A DNA stretch of 5,579 nt from Synergistaceae bacterium (GCA_030539135.1 JAUNSQ010000061.1:3259-8837); one strand, 5' to 3'; shown: positions 1 through 5,165, numbered from the stretch's first letter. Made by a program: numbers and translations. The notes: generated from the letters alone by a model not told the origin.

Positions 1-261
1 TATTCCAAGAGTGCCCGCGTCATCCTGCACAAAGCTTGAGTTCTCAACTGGCGAGCCGCGTGTTGATTCAGTTGTTACGGAGAAACCCTTCATGGCCTGT
101 GAGAGTATCTTAGCCTGTCCCGCTGCTATGTAGTAATACGTTCCACCGCTGTTTCCTGATGCAATAACGAGGGCCTTAGGCTTGTCTTTTGCAAAAGCTC
201 CAGCAGTGATTGTTAATCCGGCGAATATTGATAAAACGACGATTGTAGATATCTTTCTCAT
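1..261 (-). CDS. TAXI-family TRAP transporter solute-binding protein, N-terminal part (cut by window edge)
   Basis: This is the first 87 codons of a gene reading off the left edge; the 3' end lies outside. The start is the ATG at 261-259, preceded by a GGGAGG ribosome-binding site about 8 bases upstream; the next upstream ATG (266-264) runs straight into a stop. Residues 1-24 form a signal peptide (MRK, hydrophobic core, AFA before KD), with no lipobox Cys. The mature start has the TAXI hallmarks: IASGNSGGTYYYIAAGQ (about 33-49), then TESTRGSPVEN (64-74) and a TLGI-like strand at the cut. TAXI proteins capture small carboxylates or amino acids such as glutamate in the periplasm and deliver them to a fused TRAP membrane protein, whose gene would be expected further left. 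The gene diverges from the LysR-type regulator at 616, which probably controls it. The family call is firm; the substrate is unknown. Confidence 0.87.
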   Translation of the reverse strand, partial: MRKISTIVVLSIFAGLTITAGAFAKDKPKALVIASGNSGGTYYYIAAGQAKILSQAMKGFSVTTESTRGSPVENSSFVQDDAGTLGI

Positions 262-615
262 AACATATCCTCCCTCATTTTCTCAAAAATACATCCCATC
301 AAGATAATCACTGACATAACACGCTTATGATAAACGCAAATTAAGAATTTTCTACTTAGGCATACCCCCTTACAAGACAATTTGTATTTATCCATTTCCG
401 TAATCGCAGATTATATTTTTAAAATATGTTTGTAAAATGAATGTTTTAATATTAGAATATAACTTATTGGAATAGATGAAATTATTCGATAAAGATTTTA
501 CAGGCTAGTAATGTCTTATTCGTTTACAAATAAATTTTCGCAAAATCAATACAGATTGGGCCCGAAAATTAATTTTGCAATTTACTAAATAACGATCTAA
601 GAGGAGGTAGAGAAT
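262..615. other. Divergent intergenic region between TRAP binding protein and LysR regulator
   Basis: 354 bases without a convincing gene, clearly AT-rich. It holds the start signals of two divergent genes: GGGAGG for the left gene near 270-275 and GAGGAGGT (601-608) for the right one. Several short dyads are visible: TACAA-N6-TTGTA (371-386), a 15-base perfect dyad (413-427), TAAAA-N6-TTTTA (433-448), and AAAATTAATTTT (565-576). No sigma-70 promoter with two good hexamers stood out on either strand; TTTACA at 523-528 is a fair -35 but has no good -10 at the right distance. The length and arrangement are typical of a LysR-type regulator sharing a control region with its target. Confidence 0.7.
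413..427. promoter_or_regulatory. Candidate LysR-family operator (T-N11-A box)
   Basis: A 15-base odd palindrome: arms ATATTTT and AAAATAT around a central T. It fits the LysR-family rule T-N11-A (T414, A426) inside a dyad, the same geometry as the textbook ATAC-N7-GTAT box. It lies about 150 bases upstream of the divergent TRAP gene start and about 190 upstream of the regulator start. The surroundings are AT-rich, so a dyad of A and T can arise by chance; only position and geometry support it. Confidence 0.4.
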
Positions 616-1527
616 ATGGATATAAAACAGATGCAAATATTCATAGAAGTGGTCCGGACGGAAAGCTTCACGAGGGCGGCTAATGAATTGCACCTTACGC
701 AGCCCATGGTCACTAAAACTGTCAGCGCGCTGGAAGGAGAACTTGGCATCAAGCTGATAGAACGCACAAGCAAGTCATTTCATCTTACGGAGGCGGGAGA
801 AAGGCTCCATTACCTCTCAGTCGATCTAGTCAGTCGGTTTTCCGACATATACCGCGAGATAGGGGATATGAAGCTGCTGAAGAAGGGAAACGTTACTATG
901 GCAGGGCCACCCGCTACTCTTGCGACATACTTTCCAAACTTCCTTCAGGAAGTCAGAAATCAATATCCCGGAATCAACATTTCTCTCCATGAATGCGGTT
1001 CAAAAGATATTAAGGAGATGGTAAGGTCGCGCCGTGTAGACATTGGCATCGCGCAGCTGCCGATAAAAGACCCCGAACTTGAAGTCAGGCCGGTCATCCA
1101 TAACAGGAGCGTGCTCATTTGCAATACATCGCACAGGTTTGCTTTCATAAAACGCCTCTCAATCACTAAACTCAAAAAAGAGAAGTTCATATCCCTCAAT
1201 GAAAAATTCCAGCTGTACGACAACTTATTGACCGCTTGTCATATTTCTGGATTTGAACCCAATATCGTATATACGACATCGCTTGTGAGTTTTATTATCA
1301 GGATGGTAGCGTTTGGCGAAGGAATAGCAGTCCTTCCAATCCCGCTTGTGGAAAACTACAAACATTCCAACGTGGTCCAAGTTGAGCTTGAAGAGGACAT
1401 AGCGTGGAGAATGGGACTGGTCGTTCACAAATTCCGCTATCAAAGCATAATAACGCGTACAATTTTTGACCTAGCCGTGGAGTATTTAAAGACACAGGAT
1501 ATATCCGATGCGTATGTTTTAAGGTAG
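616..1527 (+). CDS. LysR-family transcriptional regulator
   Basis: A complete 303-residue protein, the usual LysR length. Residues 1-60 are the winged helix-turn-helix: MDIKQMQIFIEVV, then FTRAANELHLTQPMVTKTVSALE (18-40) as the helix-turn-helix and GIKLIERTSKSFHLTEAGE (44-62) as the wing. A linker helix follows to about 90. The effector-binding domain starts near GNVTMAGPP (91-99), with PGINISLHECGS (118-129), RRVDIGIAQLP (139-149) and FGEGIAVLPIPLV (233-245) as recognisable family strands. The start is set by a very strong GAGGAGGT seven bases before the ATG. The gene diverges from a TAXI-type TRAP binding protein, which suggests it senses a small carboxylate or amino acid and controls that transporter and probably itself; this is inferred from position. 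The ligand cannot be read from the sequence. Sampled stretches are much more AT-rich than the genes to the right. Confidence 0.93.
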   Translation: MDIKQMQIFIEVVRTESFTRAANELHLTQPMVTKTVSALEGELGIKLIERTSKSFHLTEAGERLHYLSVDLVSRFSDIYREIGDMKLLKKGNVTMAGPPATLATYFPNFLQEVRNQYPGINISLHECGSKDIKEMVRSRRVDIGIAQLPIKDPELEVRPVIHNRSVLICNTSHRFAFIKRLSITKLKKEKFISLNEKFQLYDNLLTACHISGFEPNIVYTTSLVSFIIRMVAFGEGIAVLPIPLVENYKHSNVVQVELEEDIAWRMGLVVHKFRYQSIITRTIFDLAVEYLKTQDISDAYVLR

Positions 1528-1543
1528 TATTTCATATATTTTA

Positions 1544-1575
1544 TTGTAAACTATATATTATGATATAGTTTACAA
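1544..1575. repeat. Perfect 13-bp inverted repeat resembling a BirA (biotin) operator
   Basis: Arms 1544-1556 and 1563-1575 are perfect reverse complements around a 6-base centre (ATTATG). The outer nine bases of each arm give TTGTAAACT-N14-AGTTTACAA, close to the BirA operator TTGTAAACC-N14 to N16-GGTTTACAA known from biotin operons (consensus from memory). It lies 17 bases after the regulator stop and upstream of no start codon in either direction. As RNA it would be a hairpin, but there is no U-run directly after it on either strand, so it is not a standard terminator. It shares the 12-mer ATTGTAAACTAT with the region upstream of birA. Confidence 0.5.
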
Positions 1576-1597
1576 GCAAAAAAACGCCTGCTTTCAC

Positions 1598-1627
1598 ACA
1601 AAGGGCCGCCTTTCGGCGGCCCTTTGT
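1598..1627. terminator. Bidirectional intrinsic-type terminator between convergent genes
   Basis: A 13-bp perfect stem (1598-1610 with 1615-1627; core GGGCCGCC / GGCGGCCC) closed by a TTTC loop. It sits between the stop of the LysR gene (1527) and the stop of the binding-protein gene (1675), which face each other. The stem ends in AAA/TTT pairs, so each transcript has U residues in the closing arm. For the minus-strand transcript a run of seven U follows about 14 bases further on. A terminator for both genes is the natural reading. Confidence 0.8.
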
Positions 1628-1674
1628 CCATTTATCTATATATCGCTAAGATGATCTATATATCTTTCGAAATT

Positions 1675-2808
1675 TTACGGTCTGATCTTCTTGTAGAAGA
1701 CTGCCTTGCCGTTCTTCGCTTCGAGGATGAACGCGTCTTTGTCCTTCGGGTCGTGCGTCGGGTCCATCGTCAGCGTCGCGTGCATAAGTTTGAGCCCCTT
1801 CGTCTGCTCCAGAGCGTCGCGAACTTTGACCGGGTCGTCGCTCTTCGCCTTCTCGATAGCGGCCTTGAGCCAATATACGCAGTCGTAGGCCATGACGGCG
1901 TTCATAAATTCCTGGCATTCCGTTCCAGCCTGCTTCTTGTACTTCGCGAAGAAGTTCTTGAGCGCCGGGTCTTCCTTTGCGACATGGCTGATCCAGTATG
2001 TGTTGTTCATCGCGTTCCCAGCGATCTCCCACATAAAGTCGCCGTAGCCGTCGCCGCCGATTATAGGAACTTTGATGCCCATCTCGCGGGCCTGTTTGAC
2101 CGCTAGAGGGAGGCATTTGCCCATCGTCGGGATGACGAGGACGTCGGGCTTCGTCTGGGCGATTTTCGTAAGCTGCGCGCGGAAATCGACGTCGTCGCCG
2201 CGGTGTCCTTCATCGGCTACGATCTTTCCGCCTACGGACTTGTAGCTCTTGATGAAGAAGTCACGGAGCCCCTGCGAGTAGTCGCTGGACACGTCGTAGA
2301 GTATCGCGGCCTTCTTTGCTTTCAGATCCTTGCCCGCGAATATCGCTAGGACTTTACCCTGATATGGATCGAGGAAGCATATACGGAAGTTGTACGGCCT
2401 TACTTTGCCCTTCTCATCGACAGTAACCTTTGGGTTCGTCGGCAGCGTTCCGAGATGTGGCACCTTGCCGCTGTTGAAGACGGGCGACGCAGCGATGCAG
2501 AGCCCGGAGCCGCTCGGCCCTATGACCGCGCATACCTTATCCTGCTGGACGAGACGGCGGGCCGCGTTGACCATATCTTCGTTGCGAGTGCGGCAGTCGT
2601 ACATAACGACTTCGACTTTCTTGCCAAGTATGCCGCCCTTAGCGTTGATCTCCTTGACGGCCATCTTTACAGATTCGACTTCCGCTACGCCATAAGCGGC
2701 GAAGTCCCCCGTAACGGTGGCTATCTCTCCAACCTTGATAGTGTTCCCGGCGAATACCGGAGTGACCAACATCATCACCAAAAGCAACGAAATCATAAAC
2801 TTGCGCAT
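1675..2808 (-). CDS. ABC transporter substrate-binding protein, branched-chain amino acid (Leu/Ile/Val) type
   Basis: A 377-residue periplasmic protein of the Peripla_BP_6/LivJ-like family. The start at 2808 is chosen because GGGGAGGT lies seven bases upstream and the protein then opens with a clean signal peptide (MRKF, hydrophobic core, PVFA before GN at residue 20); reading on to an ATG at 2859 would add 17 residues that spoil it. No lipobox Cys, so it should be soluble. Family marks: VGEIATVTGDFAAYG (26-40), NAKGGILGKKV (55-65), VCAVIGPSGSG (92-102), VPHLG (116-120), FRICFLDPYQGK (141-152), SDYSQG (175-180) and DVDFRAQL (206-213). It would bind an amino acid or related carboxylate and hand it to LivHM-type permeases with LivGF ATPases. 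None of those genes is adjacent: it is a single-gene unit between a terminator and its own control region. The exact ligand is unknown. Confidence 0.92.
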   Translation of the reverse strand: MRKFMISLLLVMMLVTPVFAGNTIKVGEIATVTGDFAAYGVAEVESVKMAVKEINAKGGILGKKVEVVMYDCRTRNEDMVNAARRLVQQDKVCAVIGPSGSGLCIAASPVFNSGKVPHLGTLPTNPKVTVDEKGKVRPYNFRICFLDPYQGKVLAIFAGKDLKAKKAAILYDVSSDYSQGLRDFFIKSYKSVGGKIVADEGHRGDDVDFRAQLTKIAQTKPDVLVIPTMGKCLPLAVKQAREMGIKVPIIGGDGYGDFMWEIAGNAMNNTYWISHVAKEDPALKNFFAKYKKQAGTECQEFMNAVMAYDCVYWLKAAIEKAKSDDPVKVRDALEQTKGLKLMHATLTMDPTHDPKDKDAFILEAKNGKAVFYKKIRP

Positions 2809-2861
2809 AAAATGACCTCCCCTGTTGTTTGTTCGCATATTGCAAACACTTTTTAGCATGG

Positions 2862-2877
2862 TGATAAAATATTATCA
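2862..2877 (-). promoter_or_regulatory. Dyad over the probable -10 of the binding-protein promoter
   Basis: TGATAA-N4-TTATCA, a 16-base dyad. On the minus strand it contains GATAAT (2876-2871), a 5/6 match to a sigma-70 -10 element, about 63 bases upstream of the binding-protein ATG. No good -35 hexamer stands 16-18 bases further upstream; that place is occupied by the edge of the palindrome at 2891-2916, which suggests an activator-dependent or repressed promoter. The -10 call is tentative. Confidence 0.35.
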
Positions 2878-2890
2878 TACCGCGCTTGTT

Positions 2891-2916
2891 CTGTATAGAA
2901 GTATACTTTTATACAG
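2891..2916. promoter_or_regulatory. Near-perfect 26-bp palindrome, candidate operator
   Basis: Outer arms CTGTATA (2891-2897) and TATACAG (2910-2916) flank the perfect core AAGTATACTT (2899-2908). Only one pair (2898/2909) breaks the symmetry, and G/T there would still pair as a wobble in plus-strand RNA. It overlaps where the -35 of the minus-strand binding-protein gene should lie, 83-108 bases before its ATG. A GTATAC core with flanking symmetry recalls operators of GntR/FadR-type regulators, but no such regulator gene is in the window, so the binding protein is unknown. Confidence 0.5.
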
Positions 2917-2947
2917 ATGAGAATATATACACGCTCTGTCGCGAGCA

Positions 2948-2979
2948 TTGTAAACTATTATATTCATTCTGATTGACAT
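2948..2979 (+). promoter_or_regulatory. Degenerate BirA-like operator upstream of birA
   Basis: The left half TTGTAAACT (2948-2956) is identical to the half-site of the inverted repeat at 1544-1575. With the same 14-base spacer, the right half reads GATTGACAT (2971-2979), matching 5 of 9 positions of AGTTTACAA (TT and ACA kept). The site lies 46-78 bases before the birA ATG and its right half overlaps a TTGACA hexamer. It could serve autoregulation of birA. The right half is weak, so this is a suggestion. Confidence 0.35.
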
Positions 2980-3001
2980 TTTGACGCGTATATGTTTTAG
3001 T
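2973..3001 (+). promoter_or_regulatory. Possible sigma-70 promoter of birA
   Basis: TTGACA (2973-2978) is a perfect -35 hexamer; 17 bases on lies TTTAGT (2996-3001), matching TATAAT at 4 of 6 positions but lacking the important second-position A. Transcription would start near 3008, just before the AGGGGG ribosome-binding site (3011-3016), leaving a very short leader. The -35 is convincing, the -10 is not. Confidence 0.35.
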
Positions 3002-3025
3002 TAGCTTGACAGGGGGCGGCGCATC

Positions 3026-4000
3026 ATGGCTACGAAGGAGAAACTGCTCGAATTATTCGAGTCCAATAAGGGCGTATATTTCTCGGGAGAGGACATAGCG
3101 AGGGCTCTCGGCATATCGAGAGCCGCCGTATGGAAGGCGGTCAAAGCGCTCCAAGGCGAGGGTTATTCTATCGACGCCGTCACCAACAAGGGCTATTGTC
3201 TTTCCACGAATACCGACATAATCTCCCCGCAGGGGATAAAAAAGTATTTATACGGCAAATGCGCGGACATAGACGTAGAGGTCGTCCAATGCGCGGCGTC
3301 GACGAACGCGCTCGTCCGCGAGAAGGCAAACGCGGGCGCGCCGGAGGGCTGCGTTGTGGTCGCCAATGAGCAGTCGGCTGGGCGTGGACGTCTCGGGCGC
3401 ACCTTCTACTCCCCATCGGGCGCCGGCATATATATGAGCCTGCTGCTCCGCCCAAATAATTATCCGGCGCAGCTCGCCGCCAGAGTCACGACCATCGCGG
3501 CCGTCGCCATGTGCGAGGCGATAGAAGCAGTCTCTGATGAGGAGGCGCAGATAAAATGGATCAACGACATATTCATCCGCGGCAAAAAGGTCTGCGGCAT
3601 ATTGACGGAGGCGTCCTTCGGGCTTGAAAACAGCATGCTGGAATACGCCGTCCTCGGGCTCGGCATAAACGTCTACAAGCCGGCCGGGGGTTTCCCAAAG
3701 GAGCTCGCGCACGTCGCGGGGGCTATATTCGACGCACAGAGGGACGATATGAAGAACCGTCTCGCCGCGGAATTTCTGAACCGCTTCATGGCATACTACG
3801 CCGAGCTGGGCAAAACGGACTACGTGAAGAAATATCGCAGCCGGTGCTTCGTCATAGGCAGACATGTCAAGGTCGTATCCGGCAGCCAGACGAAGAACGC
3901 GCTGGTCTTAGGCATAGACGACGAATGCCGCCTGCTTGTCCGTTACGACGACGGCAGCGAAGAAAGCATCTTCTCCGGAGAGATCAGCATAAGATTTTAG
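3026..4000 (+). CDS. birA: Bifunctional biotin-[acetyl-CoA-carboxylase] ligase / biotin operon repressor BirA
   Basis: A 324-residue protein with all three BirA domains. Residues 1-60 are a winged helix-turn-helix (GEDIARALGISRAAVWKAVKAL at 21-42, wing YSIDAVTNKGYCLS at 47-60), so this is the regulatory, DNA-binding class. The catalytic domain has ASTN (91-94), the biotinyl-AMP loop GRGRLGR (119-125), KWIND (177-181, in place of E. coli KWPND), GKKVCGILTE (186-195) with the expected active-site Lys, and GLGINV (211-216). The C-terminal SH3-like domain is at about 275-324, ending SGEISIR. It makes biotinyl-5'-AMP from biotin and ATP and transfers biotin to the acceptor Lys of carboxylase or decarboxylase biotin domains in the cytoplasm; when not needed it can repress biotin genes. 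Start supported by AGGGGG nine bases before the ATG. No biotin synthesis or uptake gene is adjacent. Sampled sequence is GC-rich. Confidence 0.96.
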   Translation: MATKEKLLELFESNKGVYFSGEDIARALGISRAAVWKAVKALQGEGYSIDAVTNKGYCLSTNTDIISPQGIKKYLYGKCADIDVEVVQCAASTNALVREKANAGAPEGCVVVANEQSAGRGRLGRTFYSPSGAGIYMSLLLRPNNYPAQLAARVTTIAAVAMCEAIEAVSDEEAQIKWINDIFIRGKKVCGILTEASFGLENSMLEYAVLGLGINVYKPAGGFPKELAHVAGAIFDAQRDDMKNRLAAEFLNRFMAYYAELGKTDYVKKYRSRCFVIGRHVKVVSGSQTKNALVLGIDDECRLLVRYDDGSEESIFSGEISIRF

Positions 4001-4103
4001 CATACGAAGTTGGGCATGACTAAACAGCAAAAGCGTGATAACCTATACGCGGCTAAACGCATCGTAAACCTTATCAATCATCATCACTAGGGGGAATTTT
4101 CGT

Positions 4104-4871
4104 ATGAAAAGGAATTTGCTAACAGCGCTGGCGATATTCGCAGCCGCGGCCGCGCTCACTGCTTTCATGGCGGGCAATGCCGCAGCGCAGCAGGCATTCA
4201 CACCCGTCAGCCCGACGCTTCCGGCGGGGACGCCGGCAAACGTAGACAGCGTAAAGGTAAGCCAATTGACGTTGGATGCGCTCGGCTCAAACTGGTCATT
4301 ATTTAAGCTTGCCGACCTGACGTCGGACGACAATGGCTACGCCATACCAAAGCCGGAGTTGGCGGAAAAAGCGATAAAGAGCGCGGTGGCCGGGTCCGTC
4401 AAGAGCTACATTGCTCTGCCGATAGCCGGAGAAATTTTTACTGCTTACGACACGGACACGATGACATTCGCTTATAACGTGACCGGCGATAAGCTCTTCT
4501 GTGATTCTCTGAGCGGCCTCAAGGCGGTCAAGATATTCGCCGACGGCAGCGGCGCTCTCTTTAAGACGGCGACGAAACCGGAGGATTTCAAAGACGAATA
4601 TGTGACCATCTTAAAAGACGGAGCGGTCTATACGGGGAAGATAAACCCCTCCGAGCCATACACAATTTGCGCGTTCATAAAAGCGACAGGGCGCTTTAAT
4701 ATGATAAACCCAGCAGCACCTGCTGCTGGCCCTCAAGTATTAGACCCGATGGCCGTGGTGGAGACGGGTTCATCATCATCAGGCGGAGGATGCCAAGTCG
4801 GCTTCGGCGCGCTCGTACTGCTTGCCATGGCGTTTGCCCCCGCAGTTATGAGGAAGGCGCGCAGGAGATAA
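4104..4871 (+). CDS. Secreted Synerg-CTERM protein of unknown function
   Basis: A 255-residue protein whose middle part I do not recognise. Residues 1-28 are a signal peptide (MKRN, Ala-rich hydrophobic core, NAAA before QQ). The C-terminus (223-255) is a three-part sorting signal: SSSSGGGC (223-230), QVGFGALVLLAMAFAPAV as a membrane-spanning stretch (231-248), and the basic tail MRKARRR. This matches the Synerg-CTERM signal of Synergistota, analogous to GlyGly-CTERM/MYXO-CTERM tails thought to be cleaved or lipid-modified at the Gly/Cys region. The ectodomain (about 30-210) has a Pro-rich start and strand-like segments (SYIALPIAGEIFTAYD, 101-116; LKAVKIFADGSGALFKT, 139-155; YVTILKDGAVYTGKI, 166-180), plus Cys at 133 and 189 that could pair. 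AGGGGG lies at 4089-4094 before the ATG. It is 103 bases after birA with no terminator seen between; own or shared transcription is open. Confidence 0.85.
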   Translation: MKRNLLTALAIFAAAAALTAFMAGNAAAQQAFTPVSPTLPAGTPANVDSVKVSQLTLDALGSNWSLFKLADLTSDDNGYAIPKPELAEKAIKSAVAGSVKSYIALPIAGEIFTAYDTDTMTFAYNVTGDKLFCDSLSGLKAVKIFADGSGALFKTATKPEDFKDEYVTILKDGAVYTGKINPSEPYTICAFIKATGRFNMINPAAPAAGPQVLDPMAVVETGSSSSGGGCQVGFGALVLLAMAFAPAVMRKARRR

Positions 4872-4922
4872 TACCCCTTTTCATACATACACGGTTCGGA
4901 TATACAATATACATATAAACAC

Positions 4923-4962
4923 AGACCGCCGCGCGGGAAAGATAACTCCCGCGCGGCGGTCT
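4923..4962. terminator. Strong GC-rich hairpin after the Synerg-CTERM gene
   Basis: A 16-bp perfect stem (4923-4938 with 4947-4962; core CCGCCGCGCGGG) and an 8-base loop (AAGATAAC), 51 bases after the Synerg-CTERM stop. No U-run follows on the plus strand. Its position between two converging transcripts supports a terminator role for the plus-strand gene, possibly also a back-stop for the rRNA operon on the minus strand. Confidence 0.6.
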
Positions 4963-4975
4963 AACATATAGACGT

Positions 4976-5007
4976 CAAGAGCCGTGTACTATCGTACACG
5001 GCTCTTG
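4976..5007. terminator. Second hairpin between Synerg-CTERM gene and rRNA operon
   Basis: A 14-bp perfect stem (CAAGAGCCGTGTAC, 4976-4989, with 4994-5007) and a TATC loop. On the plus strand it is followed by the T-rich GCGTTAATTTAAT (5008-5020). It works best as a plus-strand terminator, second in line after 4923-4962, though the symmetry allows both directions. Confidence 0.6.
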
Positions 5008-5019
5008 GCGTTAATTTAA

Positions 5020-5107
5020 TCTGGCGGCGACTAAGTTCGGCTACGCAAATCTGAAAACAAGATTTGCTGCCTCACTTATCTCCCCAGGTCGAGTAGGTCG
5101 TCGCAAA
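5020..5107. repeat. Foldable element with 5S-like ends, possibly 5S-derived
   Basis: The left end TCTGGCGGCGAC (5020-5031) equals the 3' end of the neighbouring 5S gene in the same orientation. Near the right end, GAGTAGGTCGTCGC (5091-5104) matches the same 5S region in the opposite orientation with one mismatch (5S: GAGTAGGTCGCCGC). The interior nests as a fold: 5024-5031 with 5097-5104 (8 bp, one G-U on the plus strand), TAAGT 5032-5036 with ACTTA 5074-5078, GGC 5039-5041 with GCC 5069-5071, and GCAAATCT 5045-5052 with AGATTTGC 5060-5067. It may be a decayed, rearranged second 5S copy, a small palindromic repeat that grew from one, or a structured RNA. No protein gene is seen here. Confidence 0.4.
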
Positions 5108-5117
5108 GCGTATAGAT

Positions 5118-5156
5118 AGCAGAAAGCCCGCGTCTTAATGACGCGGGCTTTCTGCT
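5118..5156 (-). terminator. rRNA operon terminator hairpin
   Basis: A 17-bp perfect stem (5118-5134 with 5140-5156; core AAAGCCCGCGTC / GACGCGGGCTTT) with loop TTAAT, starting 9 bases beyond the 3' end of 5S rRNA in the direction of rRNA transcription. Position and strength fit the end of the rRNA operon; the U-run after it on the minus strand is weak. Confidence 0.75.
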
Positions 5157-5165
5157 GTAATTAAA

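Noticed and set aside
387..395. TTTATCCAT as a possible DnaA box
   Set aside because: It differs from TTATCCACA in the last two positions and no cluster of further boxes is present.
505..693. Minus-strand open frame of 62 codons overlapping the LysR start
   Set aside because: Composition reflects AT-rich intergenic DNA; no ribosome-binding site or family resemblance was seen.
1624..2106. Plus-strand open frame of 160 codons
   Set aside because: It lies antisense inside the binding-protein gene, begins in the terminator region without a ribosome-binding site, and its Arg/Val-rich product resembles no protein; the minus-strand frame has clear family motifs.
2455..2856. Plus-strand open frame of 133 codons
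   Set aside because: Antisense to the signal-peptide end of the binding protein and running through its promoter-proximal region; no recognisable domain.
2809..2859. Upstream in-frame ATG extending the binding protein by 17 residues
   Set aside because: The extension would bury the signal peptide and lies across the GGGGAGGT ribosome-binding site that serves the ATG at 2808.
3248..3865. Minus-strand open frame of 205 codons
   Set aside because: Antisense shadow of GC-rich birA, whose plus-strand frame carries all catalytic motifs.
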